64,000 nt of DNA, taken from contig NZ_SNZH01000002.1 in assembly GCF_004363655.1 (NCBI RefSeq), forward strand, positions 1-64,000, in the 5' to 3' direction. The stretch comes from Tahibacter aquaticus. GTDB lineage: Bacteria; Pseudomonadota; Gammaproteobacteria; Xanthomonadales; Rhodanobacteraceae. Shown one piece after another: positions 36,387 to 45,998 of the stretch. The notes under the pieces were generated by a model. The model saw nothing but the letters and a program-made list of their open reading frames with translations. It ran no database searches and was not told the DNA's origin. Made by a program: the position numbers and the translations under genes. How positions within the stretch are numbered: position 1 is the stretch's first letter; each line of letters opens with the position of its first letter.

Positions 36387-37475
36387 TCATGCAGAGCGCT
36401 CCTCGTTGAATATCCCTTTCCTTCGGCAGGCGTCGAGAAAAGGCCGCTTAAGGAAATTGCAGTCGGTGAATGGGCGTTTTCCGGTGTTGAACGCCAACGT
36501 CTGGAGAAAGTCTTGAGGATCTTTCCCGAGCTCTTTCCATTCATCCAGTACCTGCGTGAGCCAAGCTTTGCCATCACTTTCAGTACAAAGCTTCGATTTG
36601 TAGCGTTCTTCTATGCCGTACACATCCTTCCACGTGTCAATTTCCTGCGCGATAGCCGCAGGGCCAAATTGCAGGGTGATGTCCGCCGGGGTCAGCTTGG
36701 CAATGTCTGAATGCTGCAGGCCTATTTGCAGCTCAATGGAATGCGGCGTCGTCTTGTAGGGGTAGAAGACGGGGCGGCGATGAACCGCCCTCGCTGGATC
36801 TTTGAGTGCGTAGGCTGGATCCTTGCTGGTTTTGTAGCTGCTGTTGCAGTGATGACAGGCTGGGACAAGGTTGCGGAAGTTGATGGAATTGAATGGGTAC
36901 AGTGCCTTGGGCAGGTAGTGGTCGTAGGCCTCGCGCTTGCTGTGATACTCGCCAAACAAATCATTGATGCCGCAGAACGGGCACTTCCCTGACTTGTTGG
37001 TCTGCACAAAGGTCTGGTAGTGATCGTCGATGTCGCCGCACTTTTTTCTTAGAGCGGCAACGTCTACATGCGAATAAAGCCCTTTGAAGAATGACGCCAG
37101 CTGGTCACGCAGGTCTTTGAGCTCTGTGGGAAAGTCAGCGTATCGCTGCAGTGACATGGCATGGTCGTTGGCGCATACCCGTTCCACATCGTTATTCGCC
37201 CGATACCAGAGACGAAGCTGCTCGACCTGGCAAGCACTCAACGGCGCGAAGAGGCCGTAGATACGTTCCACATGTCCTGCGAAAAACTCAGCCCCTTTGC
37301 TGTCGTCGTAATGAAACGCCGTCATTACTTCAAAAAGCTCAGGATTTGAGGTGAACAGCTCTAGGCGGTAGGGACGCTTTAACGGGGCCTGGCACCACAC
37401 CGCGTAGAAGATGAAGTCGATGAAGGTCTGCATCTTCTCCATCTCGTGCGGTATATAGGTGTACGGAAACAGCAT
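36387..37475 (-). CDS. HNH endonuclease of the R-M-associated AAA/HNH pair
   Basis: 362 residues. The HNH domain near residues 160-215 has zinc Cys pair CPFCGIN, active-site region AYDHYLPKALYPFNSINFRN, and LVPACHHCNSSYKTS (second Cys pair and Asn). The N-terminal 150 residues are helical and unfamiliar. Its ATG overlaps the stop of the AAA gene (TGATG), so they are translationally coupled, as in ATPase-HNH pairs such as Septu (PtuA/PtuB). It is the last gene of the hsdRMS operon. A nucleic-acid-cutting effector role is inferred. Confidence 0.82.
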   Translation of the reverse strand: MLFPYTYIPHEMEKMQTFIDFIFYAVWCQAPLKRPYRLELFTSNPELFEVMTAFHYDDSKGAEFFAGHVERIYGLFAPLSACQVEQLRLWYRANNDVERVCANDHAMSLQRYADFPTELKDLRDQLASFFKGLYSHVDVAALRKKCGDIDDHYQTFVQTNKSGKCPFCGINDLFGEYHSKREAYDHYLPKALYPFNSINFRNLVPACHHCNSSYKTSKDPAYALKDPARAVHRRPVFYPYKTTPHSIELQIGLQHSDIAKLTPADITLQFGPAAIAQEIDTWKDVYGIEERYKSKLCTESDGKAWLTQVLDEWKELGKDPQDFLQTLAFNTGKRPFTDCNFLKRPFLDACRRKGIFNEERSA

Positions 37476-39343
37476 CAGCGCTGCGCCTCCCCATCGCTAG
37501 GCCGATCAACATCAAGGATGGCCTTGATCAGCAGTACCTTTTCCACCGAGTCGCCGAGCTGCTGGTGAATCTCCGTGATCAGGGCTTCCTTGTCTTCGGT
37601 ACCCTGTTCAAAACGGGCCCGCAACGCGTCCAGCAAGGCCTGCGCATGGCCGCCGATGGTTTCGCGCTTGCCGAAGGTGTTCATGGTGATCTTGTTGATC
37701 GACGCGCCCAGCGTGTTGTAGTCCGGGTGGCTGATGCTGACCTTGCCACTGGTTTTGTCCTTGGCAAACACCAGCACCTTCTCCGGCTTGCTGTCCGAAA
37801 TCAGGAAGGGCGTGTGGGTGGTGATCAGCATTTCCTGCGCGAGCTCGCCGTTGCCGGGCAGGCACTGGCGCAAGCGGCTGATGAAGTTGGCGCGCCAGTC
37901 GGGGTTGAAGTGCGTTTCGGGCTCGTCGAGCAGGAACAGGCAGTTGGTCTCGCGGAACAGCAGGCACAGGCCAAGGCTGTGGAGCAATTGGTGCTCGCCG
38001 TCCGATAATTCCTTGAGCATCATTGGCTCGGCCACACCATGCTTGGTGAAGCGCACGAACTTGAAGCGCATGATGCGCTGGTCGGATGCCAAGGTTGGCA
38101 CCGTCTCGCTGACGTAGTGGCTGTTCGAGGTGTAGAGGTCGGCTTTCAGAACCTCGCTGACGGCATACAGGTTGAGCGTCAACAGCACCTGAAACGCCTG
38201 GAACAGCGCCAGCGCCGAGCCATCGAAGTTCTCGCGAAATGCTTGCCGGGTCGCCTCATTGACCCAGTAGTCGAGCACGAGCGTATCGGTGGCGTCGTCG
38301 ATGTAATTCAGCGTGGCACAACGCTTGAGGGCGCTCACCACCAGCGAGGACTTGTCGTCACCCTCCAGCAGCTGCAGCAAGTTCAGACGATAGCGGGTAC
38401 TTCCTGGCTCATCAGTTTCCGAAAGCGCGGGATTGCTTTTGATGATCTCGTGGCGAACCCAATCATCAACTGATTGGCTGATCTCAGAATCTGAGAGTCC
38501 GCGTATTCGAGCTTCCGCCTGTATTCGATTTCGTCGCTCGCGCTTCTGATCTTCATCAGCGAGATCGAACGCTTCCAGTTGTACTGCGTCGATGGAAATT
38601 CGGCGGCGCAGGATGATGCGGAACTCCCGCAAGGCCTCGATGCCCACATCCTCGCGGAAGGGCTGCAGTGTGGCCTCGTCCTGAAACAGCAGGTTGCACA
38701 GCAAGATGGCCTGGCTGAATCCGCTGTCCAGATAGGCCAGCCGTGTCTCCGGGTGGCCGGGGTAGCTCAGTTGCCGGGTCAATGCATTCCAGTACTCGTC
38801 GAACTGCACGAAACGCATCTTGAAGAAAGGCAGGCTGAGGATCTCGTTCTCGCCCGAGGAATAACCCAGCACGTATTGCGGCAGCAGGATGTCGGCGTGT
38901 CCGCCCTTGAACGCCTCGTACACATCGGTGCTGAAGTCGCCCTGGTTCTCCCAAAGAATTCGCACCGATTCACCAGCGTTCTTCCACACACCCACCTTCG
39001 CCCACGACGGGCTGTCGGGGCTGCGGAACTCGGCGGGCACGCGGATCAGGTAATCCAGCTCAAAGGCGACGAGCGAAACATCCTGCGCCTCATCCTGCAA
39101 GGCTTCGGGCAGAAAGCTGCGGCGCACGCGCAGTACTTCCAACTGAAAGAAGATGGCCGCCAGCGCTTCGAGCAGATTGGATTTGCCGCTTCCATTGGGT
39201 CCAGCGCAAACGAAGGGCGCAAAGTCGATCGCTTGCGCCAGTTCGTCCTGCAAGCTCCAATCGGTGCGGAAGTGGTGCTCAAAACCGAAGCGCAGACTGC
39301 GGAAACCGTCCGGGTCGGTGATTTTGAGGCGCAGCAGTTTCAT
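37475..39343 (-). CDS. Restriction-system-associated AAA family ATPase (RecF/SMC-like)
   Basis: 622 residues. Walker A is CAGPNGSGKSNLLEALAAIF near residue 50. The C-terminal half has the ABC signature LSDGEHQLLHSLGLCLL, Walker B NCLFLLDEPETHFNPDW and the H-loop LITTHTPFLISDS. This AAA_15/AAA_21 arrangement is typical of OLD/PtuA-like ATPases; an NCBI family named restriction system-associated AAA ATPase fits the context. It overlaps hsdS (ATGA) upstream and the HNH gene downstream. Likely ATPase partner of the HNH nuclease, co-expressed with type I R-M. Confidence 0.85.
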   Translation of the reverse strand: MKLLRLKITDPDGFRSLRFGFEHHFRTDWSLQDELAQAIDFAPFVCAGPNGSGKSNLLEALAAIFFQLEVLRVRRSFLPEALQDEAQDVSLVAFELDYLIRVPAEFRSPDSPSWAKVGVWKNAGESVRILWENQGDFSTDVYEAFKGGHADILLPQYVLGYSSGENEILSLPFFKMRFVQFDEYWNALTRQLSYPGHPETRLAYLDSGFSQAILLCNLLFQDEATLQPFREDVGIEALREFRIILRRRISIDAVQLEAFDLADEDQKRERRNRIQAEARIRGLSDSEISQSVDDWVRHEIIKSNPALSETDEPGSTRYRLNLLQLLEGDDKSSLVVSALKRCATLNYIDDATDTLVLDYWVNEATRQAFRENFDGSALALFQAFQVLLTLNLYAVSEVLKADLYTSNSHYVSETVPTLASDQRIMRFKFVRFTKHGVAEPMMLKELSDGEHQLLHSLGLCLLFRETNCLFLLDEPETHFNPDWRANFISRLRQCLPGNGELAQEMLITTHTPFLISDSKPEKVLVFAKDKTSGKVSISHPDYNTLGASINKITMNTFGKRETIGGHAQALLDALRARFEQGTEDKEALITEIHQQLGDSVEKVLLIKAILDVDRPSDGEAQR

Positions 39344-40926
39344 GTCTGAATGGCTTTTATCTCAATCAAGTTTCCAAGTACGGTCTCTTTGGTTTCAATT
39401 ACACAATAAACCTGGTTTCGCTCTTGCCTCAAGCGCCCAGAATCAAGTGCCTTAAAAACCCAACCTTTGACATGTTCGTAGTCGCTGGCGCGCAGTTCGA
39501 AATCGTTGTCGGGGTGCAGTTCGCCCAGCCGGGTTTGCGCGGCGGCTATGAAGCGTTCGAGGGAGAAAGCCGCACCGCCCAACTGCGTGCGGTAGGCCTC
39601 AAGCCAGAAGCGCAGCAGCGGTGCAAGCTGTGTGCGGTCTTGCAGTGCGGGCAGCAGCAAATCGGTTTCGGGCAGCTCGATCACCGGCGTGGTGATGGGC
39701 GCAGGCACGGCAGCGGCCAAGGGACTTTCTCCTTCAATGGGGGCGGCAGGCAAGGCCACACGCGACAAATCCAGTTCGCCCTTGAAGGCCCGCTGGCTCA
39801 AAACGCCATACAGGGCTTCGAGGCAAGTAAGGCTTTGCTGGTAGAGGGACTTGATGCCTTCAACTCTTTCAACAACGGCCGAGAATTGAATTTGCGCCTC
39901 TGGGGGAGGGAATGGAATTACTATTTTTGCAAGCTCGGCGGATCGAATTCCTAAGGCAGCACTACCCGATAGTCGGCTATTCAACTTTTTCTGAATGTGA
40001 AGGTCATTTAGAACGAACTCCAAGACCTCTGGCTGATAACCGCTCTTGCATACAAGCGTTATTAATCTTTGGCCCACTGCAAACTTTTGAAATTCTCTCG
40101 GAATTCTGCACGTGTAACCGAAGGTCGCTCCTTCAGTCGTAAAAAGAACGTCATTTGCCTTTGGGAAACCCCGCGTCATCGAGTTTCTATAGGTCTCATC
40201 GGAAACAAAATCGAGCCGTGCGGCATCAAAATAGCCACGCCTCACACATTTTGCGCTTATCAATGGAATACCCGACTCAACTCTAGGGGGGGTCTTGCCG
40301 CGATAATCAATGAAATCACACACTCCTACAATTGGCTGATAGCTATCTTCGTCCTTTACACATTCGCCAAACATCTCTAGAAACACGCTCTTGAGCAGGT
40401 CGTTGAGTTGTTGTAGGTGTTGTTTGCGCTGGGCGATCAGGCCTTCCATTTTGCCGAGCAGATGGGCAATGCGGATTTGGTCGTGGAGGGGCGGGAACGG
40501 AATTTCTAGGTTGAGAAAGTCCGTCTTTGTCAGGCTTCGCCGCCGTGCAACGGCACCTTGCATGCGCGAGGCATATGAACCCCTTGCCTGGGCCGATCGC
40601 AAATATCGCTCAAGGTAGGGGATATGGGAATCTACTTCGCTTCGTAGCTTCCAGATGTCATACGCCGGACTAACGATTCCTGCTGGATATTTTGTCTGAA
40701 AACCGAGGACACCCTCATCAATCGGGAAGCCGACAACCAATTCGTTCTTGTATGCAACGCGATAGTTCGAGGTGTCTGAACTGGCAATGCGCTTCTTGAA
40801 TTTGTCTGCTTGATCGACCAAGCCGTGCTTCATGGTGATCGAAAGGACTGGCAAATCCTGATCGCCAGCACGGTGGCGGCCCGACTGTTCCAAGATTTCA
40901 CCGAGAGTTTTAGGGGTCCAGCTCAT
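39340..40926 (-). CDS. hsdS: Type I restriction-modification specificity subunit HsdS
   Basis: 528 residues, DNA-recognition subunit for HsdM and HsdR. Two target-recognition domains (about residues 1-140 and 190-330) are separated by conserved helical spacers: FPPLHDQIRIAHLLGKMEGL and FPPPEAQIQFSAVVERVEGI. The C-terminal ~130 residues (from VIELPETDLLLP) are an extension beyond the second spacer, ending IKAIQT; typical HsdS are ~400-450 residues. The extension's role is unknown. Starts with ATGA overlap to hsdM and ends with ATGA overlap to the AAA gene. Confidence 0.92.
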   Translation of the reverse strand: MSWTPKTLGEILEQSGRHRAGDQDLPVLSITMKHGLVDQADKFKKRIASSDTSNYRVAYKNELVVGFPIDEGVLGFQTKYPAGIVSPAYDIWKLRSEVDSHIPYLERYLRSAQARGSYASRMQGAVARRRSLTKTDFLNLEIPFPPLHDQIRIAHLLGKMEGLIAQRKQHLQQLNDLLKSVFLEMFGECVKDEDSYQPIVGVCDFIDYRGKTPPRVESGIPLISAKCVRRGYFDAARLDFVSDETYRNSMTRGFPKANDVLFTTEGATFGYTCRIPREFQKFAVGQRLITLVCKSGYQPEVLEFVLNDLHIQKKLNSRLSGSAALGIRSAELAKIVIPFPPPEAQIQFSAVVERVEGIKSLYQQSLTCLEALYGVLSQRAFKGELDLSRVALPAAPIEGESPLAAAVPAPITTPVIELPETDLLLPALQDRTQLAPLLRFWLEAYRTQLGGAAFSLERFIAAAQTRLGELHPDNDFELRASDYEHVKGWVFKALDSGRLRQERNQVYCVIETKETVLGNLIEIKAIQT

Positions 40927-42587
40927 CCCACCAGCCCCTTCAACTCCAGCAACTCGCGCACGATGCCGCTCTGTACTTTGCCCAGTTCCGCTTCGTCCAC
41001 ATCCCCTACCTCGGCCTGAATCAGCCGATCCAGAATCACGCCCGGCGCGTCGTAGTGGACTTCCTCGAATACATCCTGCTTGTAGCGTGAGAGCGAAAGG
41101 TCGTAGTTGTTCTTCTCGTCGGCAATCTCGCTGCGCGGCACCATGAAGCAGTTGGAAGTGCGGTCGGTGTCACTGGCGGGATTGCGTGAGTGATAGCTGG
41201 CGATGATGTCTTGCAGGTCGCCGTAGCCTTCCTGCTTGCTGCGCTTGTCGTCCAGCGAATAGCCATCGGCGGCCACTTCGTAAAACCAGACCTCTTCGGT
41301 GGCGGCTTTGCTCACCTTGTCCTTCGGCCCCCAGACCTTGGTGAACAGCAGGATGGCGGTGCTGACCCCGGCATAGGGTTTGAACACGCCACTGGGCAGG
41401 GTGATCACGGCCTTGAGGTCGCAACGCTCCACCAGCATCTGGCGCAGCGTCTTGAACGCGCCGCCGGAGCCGAACAGCACGCCCTGCGGCACGATCACGC
41501 AGGCGGTGCCGCCCTTCTTGAGCAGGCGGTAGATGTTCTCTACAAACAGCAGTTCGGTCTTGGTGGTGGCCAGCTGCAGGTGCTCGTTGATGTCGCCCTT
41601 GTCGATGCTGCCGGTGAAGGGCGGGTTGGCCATCACGATGTCGTATTCGGCCTCCTCGGTGTAGCTCTTGCTGAGGGTGTCCTTGTAGTCGATGTGTGGC
41701 TCGTCGATGCCGTGCATCATCAGGTTCATGAGGCCCAGGCGCACCATGGTCTGGTCGATGTCGTAGCCCCATAGCGAGCTGGAAAGAATGGCCTGCGCCT
41801 TTTCGGTGAGCGCTGCCGCGACCGATGTGCGGGTGAAGCCGTCTTCATCGGGCTTGAGGTCTTGGGCGCCCGCCTTTTTCGCTAGTTCGGTGACGATGTA
41901 CTGATACGCGCCGAGCAGAAAGCCGCCTGAACCGCAGGCCGGGTCGGCAATCTTGTGGCCCAGTTGCGGCTGCACCAAGTCAGCCATCAGCTTGATGATG
42001 TGGCGCGGGGTGCGGAACTGGCCGTTCTTGCCGGCGGTGGCGATCTCGGACAGCAGGAACTCGTAGACATCCCCCTGGATGTCCTGGAAGGCCTGGCCTT
42101 TCTCTTTCGAGTCCTTCTCCATCACCTCGAAGAGGTCGTCGATGGTCTTCACCGCTTCCACCAGCAGGGCGGGCTTGGGGATGATGAAAACCGCGTTCTT
42201 CATGTGGTGGGTGAAGTTGGATTCGGCGCCGTTCAGGTCCTTGAGAAAAGGGAACACCTTGCCCTGCACGTGCTGCAGCATCTCTTCGGCGTGCATGCGC
42301 TTGAATTCGCTCCAGCGCAGGCTGCGCTTGTCGATGGCGAATTTCTCGGGCTCCGGCTGGCTGCGGTATTCGGGCGGAATCCACGTGCCCGTGAACTTGG
42401 AGATGTAGTTCTCGCCGGTCCACTCGGCATCGGCCTGGCGCTTCTGGTCCAGCTCATCCAGCCGTTTCATGAACAGCAGGTAGGTGATCTGCTCGATGGC
42501 GGTGAGCGGGTTGCTGATGCCGCCGCTCCAGAACTTGTTCCAGAGCTGGTCGATCTTGCTTTTGAGTTCGGGGTTGTTTTGCAGCAT
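40923..42587 (-). CDS. hsdM: Type I restriction-modification methyltransferase HsdM
   Basis: 554 residues, N6-adenine DNA methyltransferase. N-terminal helical domain begins with the family hallmark (KSKIDQLWNKFWSGG...ITYLLFMKRLDEL). AdoMet motif I is ADPACGSGGFLLGAY and the catalytic motif IV is MANPPFTGS. Downstream conserved GGTACVIVPQGVLF is present. It works with HsdS to methylate, and with HsdR to restrict. Preceded by hsdR with a 27-base gap; start ATG at 42587. Confidence 0.95.
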   Translation of the reverse strand: MLQNNPELKSKIDQLWNKFWSGGISNPLTAIEQITYLLFMKRLDELDQKRQADAEWTGENYISKFTGTWIPPEYRSQPEPEKFAIDKRSLRWSEFKRMHAEEMLQHVQGKVFPFLKDLNGAESNFTHHMKNAVFIIPKPALLVEAVKTIDDLFEVMEKDSKEKGQAFQDIQGDVYEFLLSEIATAGKNGQFRTPRHIIKLMADLVQPQLGHKIADPACGSGGFLLGAYQYIVTELAKKAGAQDLKPDEDGFTRTSVAAALTEKAQAILSSSLWGYDIDQTMVRLGLMNLMMHGIDEPHIDYKDTLSKSYTEEAEYDIVMANPPFTGSIDKGDINEHLQLATTKTELLFVENIYRLLKKGGTACVIVPQGVLFGSGGAFKTLRQMLVERCDLKAVITLPSGVFKPYAGVSTAILLFTKVWGPKDKVSKAATEEVWFYEVAADGYSLDDKRSKQEGYGDLQDIIASYHSRNPASDTDRTSNCFMVPRSEIADEKNNYDLSLSRYKQDVFEEVHYDAPGVILDRLIQAEVGDVDEAELGKVQSGIVRELLELKGLVG

Positions 42588-42614
42588 GGTGTGCCCTGTC
42601 TCTTTGTCTGTCTG

Positions 42615-45413
42615 TCAGGCAGCCAACCGTTCGGTCAGCTGCAGGATCTCGTTGATTTCAGCCGGGCTGAACACGCCACGGATGCCTTGCGGATGGATGA
42701 CCGTGAAGGGGGCGTTGATCAGGTCTTTCTTCTCCACCTTTTCGCGCTCGATGATGAAGCCCTTCAGCAGGTTGAGGAATTCCATCTGCCGGCTGCCGAG
42801 CGTGGTGTGGGCGCGGATGAATTGGTCAAAGGCGGCGCTGACCTCGTCCGGAAAGCTCCTGAGCACTTCAATACCCAGGATGTGGCGGATGAACTGGATG
42901 AAGCGTGCCTTGCGGTTCTTGTAGACCTGACGCAGCAGGTCTTCGGTGATGTGCGGGTGTTCTTCGTGCAGCAGTTCGGCCAGTTCGTCGGCCTCTTCGC
43001 TGCTCACTGCCTCGCCGTTCTTGATCTTCTGCAGCACCACGTTATGCGCGGTGAGTTCGGCAATCAGGTTTTCCACCATTTCGCGGTAGCGGGTGATGCT
43101 GACCGCCTCGTGCTGTGGGCCGAACTCCACCCATTCCTTCTTGTGCAGTTCATCGGCCAGATCGAGTTGGGTTTGCTCCCGGCCGGTGGATTGCTCGCGG
43201 AATTTCATCAGCGGGCCGAGCTTGGCGACCAGTTGGTCGAAGGCGTCTTCATCCGCCTTGGCCCAGTAGTGGCCAGTTTGCGCGGCGCGGATCAGGGCCT
43301 CTTCCTGCTTGACGAAGCCCACGGAGAGCGGCAGTTCGCTGATCTGCTCGACGACGCCTTCCTTGAGGGTGTCGGCCTGTTCCTTTTCTTCGCTTAAGAC
43401 GGCCAGCGAGTACTCCAGCAAGTCGCGTTCGAAGCGCATGGCCTTGAAGTCGGCCTCGGACACGGTGCGGAACAGCGGCTTGATTTCTGCGCGCAGGAAC
43501 TCCAGCCGGTCGTGGCTGAGGCTGATCCAGAAGTTGTCGTCGTCCAGCCGCGCCAGCGCAGCGGCGGCTTCCTTGATCACCACCGACTCCCTGGGTAGCG
43601 CGGCAATCTGCAGGCGGAGTTTGGCGACTTCACGCGCGGCGATGTCGGTAAGGCCACTGTCCTTGGCCTTTTCGATCTTGTCGAGGCGCAGGCCCACAAG
43701 CCGCACTGGCAGCGGCAACTGCGGTTTGAGCTCCTTGCCCTTGGGGTTGAGCTTGAAGTATTCGAAGTTGTCCCAGCAGTCGAGGATCAGGAACACATCC
43801 TTCTCAAGGCACCAAGGCTTGGGCTTGCTGGATTCCAGCAGGCGGGTGCCGCGTCCGACCATCTGCCAGAACTTGGTGTACGAGTAGACCGGCTTGGCGA
43901 AGACCAGGTTGACGATCTCGCGCACGTCAATGCCGGTGTCGAGCATGTCCACGCTGATGGCGATGCGCGGCATGTCGTTGTTAGTGAACTGATCGAGCAG
44001 ACCGCCTTTGCCGTAGACGCGAGGGTCGTCCGACACCAGCACCTTGGCCAGCTCACCGTGGTACTGCGGGTGCAGCTTGTCAAAGATCTCTTCTATGCGC
44101 CGCGCATGGGCCTTGGTGGCGCAGAAGAAAATAGTCTTGCCCGGCAGCACACCGTTGGCGTCCTTGATGGCTTCTTCCATGAACTCGCGGACAATCAGGG
44201 TGTTGGTGCCCTTGTTGATAACCTGCTTTTCAAGCTGGGTGCCCTCGAAGTTGATGTCTTCAACCTCCTTGCCCTGGAGGATCAGCTTCTTCTGGTCTTC
44301 CAGCGAGATGGTGCGCTTGCTGATGCCTTCCATCTGGAACTTAGTCTGGATCTTCATGACCTGGAAGTTGCAGAGATAAGGCGGCACGTTGTTCACGGCT
44401 TCCTCATAGGTGTAGGCAAACGTGGGAATGCCATCTTCGCAACGGAAAAGCTGGAAAGTGTTGTGGTCGATGATGTCGGTTGGTGTGGCTGTCAGGCCTA
44501 GCGTGATGGTCTTGAAGTAGTCCAGCACTTCTCCGAAGGTGTTGTAGATGGAGCGATGGCTTTCATCGACGACGATGAAATCGAAGAAGTGCGGCGACAG
44601 GTGCTGCGCTTCGTCCCGGATGATGTTGAGCATCGTCGGGTAGGTGGCGACATACACACGGCGGTCCGTCGCGATCAGCTTTTCACCCACATTGGGCCAG
44701 CGCGGCTCGTTGGGCATGTGCTCCTTGAAGGCGGCCAGTGCCTGTTCACGCAAGGCGATACGGTCCACGAGGAACAACACCTTCTCTGCGTGGCCAGCCC
44801 GCATCAAGGCATCGACCATGGCGATGCAAGTGCGGGTCTTGCCGGTGCCGGTGGCCATCACCAGCAGAAAATCGCGCTTCTTCTGTTCGATGCCTTCGAG
44901 CACGGAGCGTATGGCGCGGATTTGATAATCGCGCCCGGCAATCGAGGTGTTGATGAATTCCTGCGTCAACGGCTTGCGATTGCGTCGGATGTAGGCAAAG
45001 CGCTCCAGATCATCACGCGTTGGGAAGCCGACCACCTTGCGCGGCGGCGCGTTTTCCAGATCCCAGAAATAGAGCTCGTGACCGTTGGTGTAGAAGCAGA
45101 ACGGCAACTCACCGCCCAGCTGCTTCTGGATGTTGTAGCAGTACTGCTTTGCCTGCTCGCGGCCAATAGCGGCATCGCGACTGGTCTTCTTGGCTTCGAT
45201 GACCGCGAGGGGCTTGCGGTCTTTGCCGAGCAAGACGTAGTCGCTGAACTGGTGTCCCTCATAGGGTGTGCGTGGCTCGGCCACGCCTACAGACGAGGCG
45301 GTGAGGATGTCGAACTCCTCAACAACCTGGGCCGGATCTTTCACGTCCCAGCCTGCCAGAGCAAGTTGCTGATCGATTAGCTCCGATCTGGTTTGGGCCT
45401 CAGTTTGCGTCAC
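42615..45413 (-). CDS. hsdR: Type I restriction enzyme motor/nuclease subunit HsdR
   Basis: 932 residues from a GTG at 45413 (VTQTEAQTRSEL), chosen because GAGGGAG lies seven bases upstream; the frame is open to 45575. The N-terminal PD-(D/E)xK nuclease reads FSDYVLLGKDRKPLAVIEAK. The translocase has Walker A LVMATGTGKTRT, DEAD-like box VVDESHRS, motif III GLTATP and motif VI region VGRGTRLL. Together with HsdM and HsdS it cuts DNA lacking the methyl mark after ATP-driven translocation. First gene in a leftward five-gene operon: hsdR-hsdM-hsdS-AAA-HNH. Confidence 0.95.
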   Translation of the reverse strand: MTQTEAQTRSELIDQQLALAGWDVKDPAQVVEEFDILTASSVGVAEPRTPYEGHQFSDYVLLGKDRKPLAVIEAKKTSRDAAIGREQAKQYCYNIQKQLGGELPFCFYTNGHELYFWDLENAPPRKVVGFPTRDDLERFAYIRRNRKPLTQEFINTSIAGRDYQIRAIRSVLEGIEQKKRDFLLVMATGTGKTRTCIAMVDALMRAGHAEKVLFLVDRIALREQALAAFKEHMPNEPRWPNVGEKLIATDRRVYVATYPTMLNIIRDEAQHLSPHFFDFIVVDESHRSIYNTFGEVLDYFKTITLGLTATPTDIIDHNTFQLFRCEDGIPTFAYTYEEAVNNVPPYLCNFQVMKIQTKFQMEGISKRTISLEDQKKLILQGKEVEDINFEGTQLEKQVINKGTNTLIVREFMEEAIKDANGVLPGKTIFFCATKAHARRIEEIFDKLHPQYHGELAKVLVSDDPRVYGKGGLLDQFTNNDMPRIAISVDMLDTGIDVREIVNLVFAKPVYSYTKFWQMVGRGTRLLESSKPKPWCLEKDVFLILDCWDNFEYFKLNPKGKELKPQLPLPVRLVGLRLDKIEKAKDSGLTDIAAREVAKLRLQIAALPRESVVIKEAAAALARLDDDNFWISLSHDRLEFLRAEIKPLFRTVSEADFKAMRFERDLLEYSLAVLSEEKEQADTLKEGVVEQISELPLSVGFVKQEEALIRAAQTGHYWAKADEDAFDQLVAKLGPLMKFREQSTGREQTQLDLADELHKKEWVEFGPQHEAVSITRYREMVENLIAELTAHNVVLQKIKNGEAVSSEEADELAELLHEEHPHITEDLLRQVYKNRKARFIQFIRHILGIEVLRSFPDEVSAAFDQFIRAHTTLGSRQMEFLNLLKGFIIEREKVEKKDLINAPFTVIHPQGIRGVFSPAEINEILQLTERLAA

Positions 45414-45834
45414 TTGTTTGCTCCCTCTCGCCGCTTGGTGACGCTTATTGATCGTTCTGATCAAGGCTTTGCGAGCCGGGACCCATCGCACTGAGCTGGC
45501 GGCATGGCCGAGTTCAGCGGTAGGGCAGAGCGCCTTCGCGTTCGCCGGTGCCGGTCGCGTGACGAACGTCCACACCGCCGACCAGGCCGTTGCAGTTTTG
45601 AATCAGCGCATTGGCCAGGAAACTCAGTTTGGCTTCCCTCCCGATGCCCTAGCGCGCCTACGCATCGATCCGTCTCACGATAGGTTGGTCATATCATTGT
45701 CGCTCAACGGCTGGGTTTCTCGACAGCCCGCCAGGTGGTCAGCTAACAAACTTCAGCGGTGAAACTCGAGACTTAAGAATACTCAAGCCAATGTTTCTCA
45801 AAGAATTCCTGATGCTGGTGTCATCAATAGAGCG
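45414..45834. other. Upstream region of the hsd operon
   Basis: 421 bases between hsdR and repeat copy B. Open frames exist but have no recognisable domain. The hsd promoter is expected in the left part; I cannot assign it with confidence. No strong hairpin noticed. Confidence 0.4.
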
Positions 45835-45943
45835 GAAGTCTGTGTGGACGAACGGGCGTTCCACACAAACTTCGGCCTTCCTGCTGCACCAACTCCCCCT
45901 CGCTGCCCAGGGGGCAAAACAGCGATGTGTGTGCTGTTTGCAC
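45835..45943 (+). repeat. 109-bp repeat, copy B (right of the R-M cassette)
   Basis: Direct-repeat partner of 36252-36360, gapless alignment with 86 of 109 identities. Its head GAAGTCTGTGTGG-N13-CCACACAAACTTC is the same palindrome with one stem mismatch; several differences from copy A are paired changes that keep the stem, indicating selection or derivation from a structured family. Lies 422 bases upstream of the hsdR start. Confidence 0.8.
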
Positions 45944-45998
45944 AAACATTGCTTCGGAACGAGGCTGAAGCAACGAATACAGCAATATATTCAATGGT

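Noticed and set aside
45448-45762. Rightward 104-codon frame upstream of hsdR
   Set aside because: No domain, no ribosome-binding site, and it overlaps the likely hsd promoter region and the rejected N-terminal extension of hsdR.
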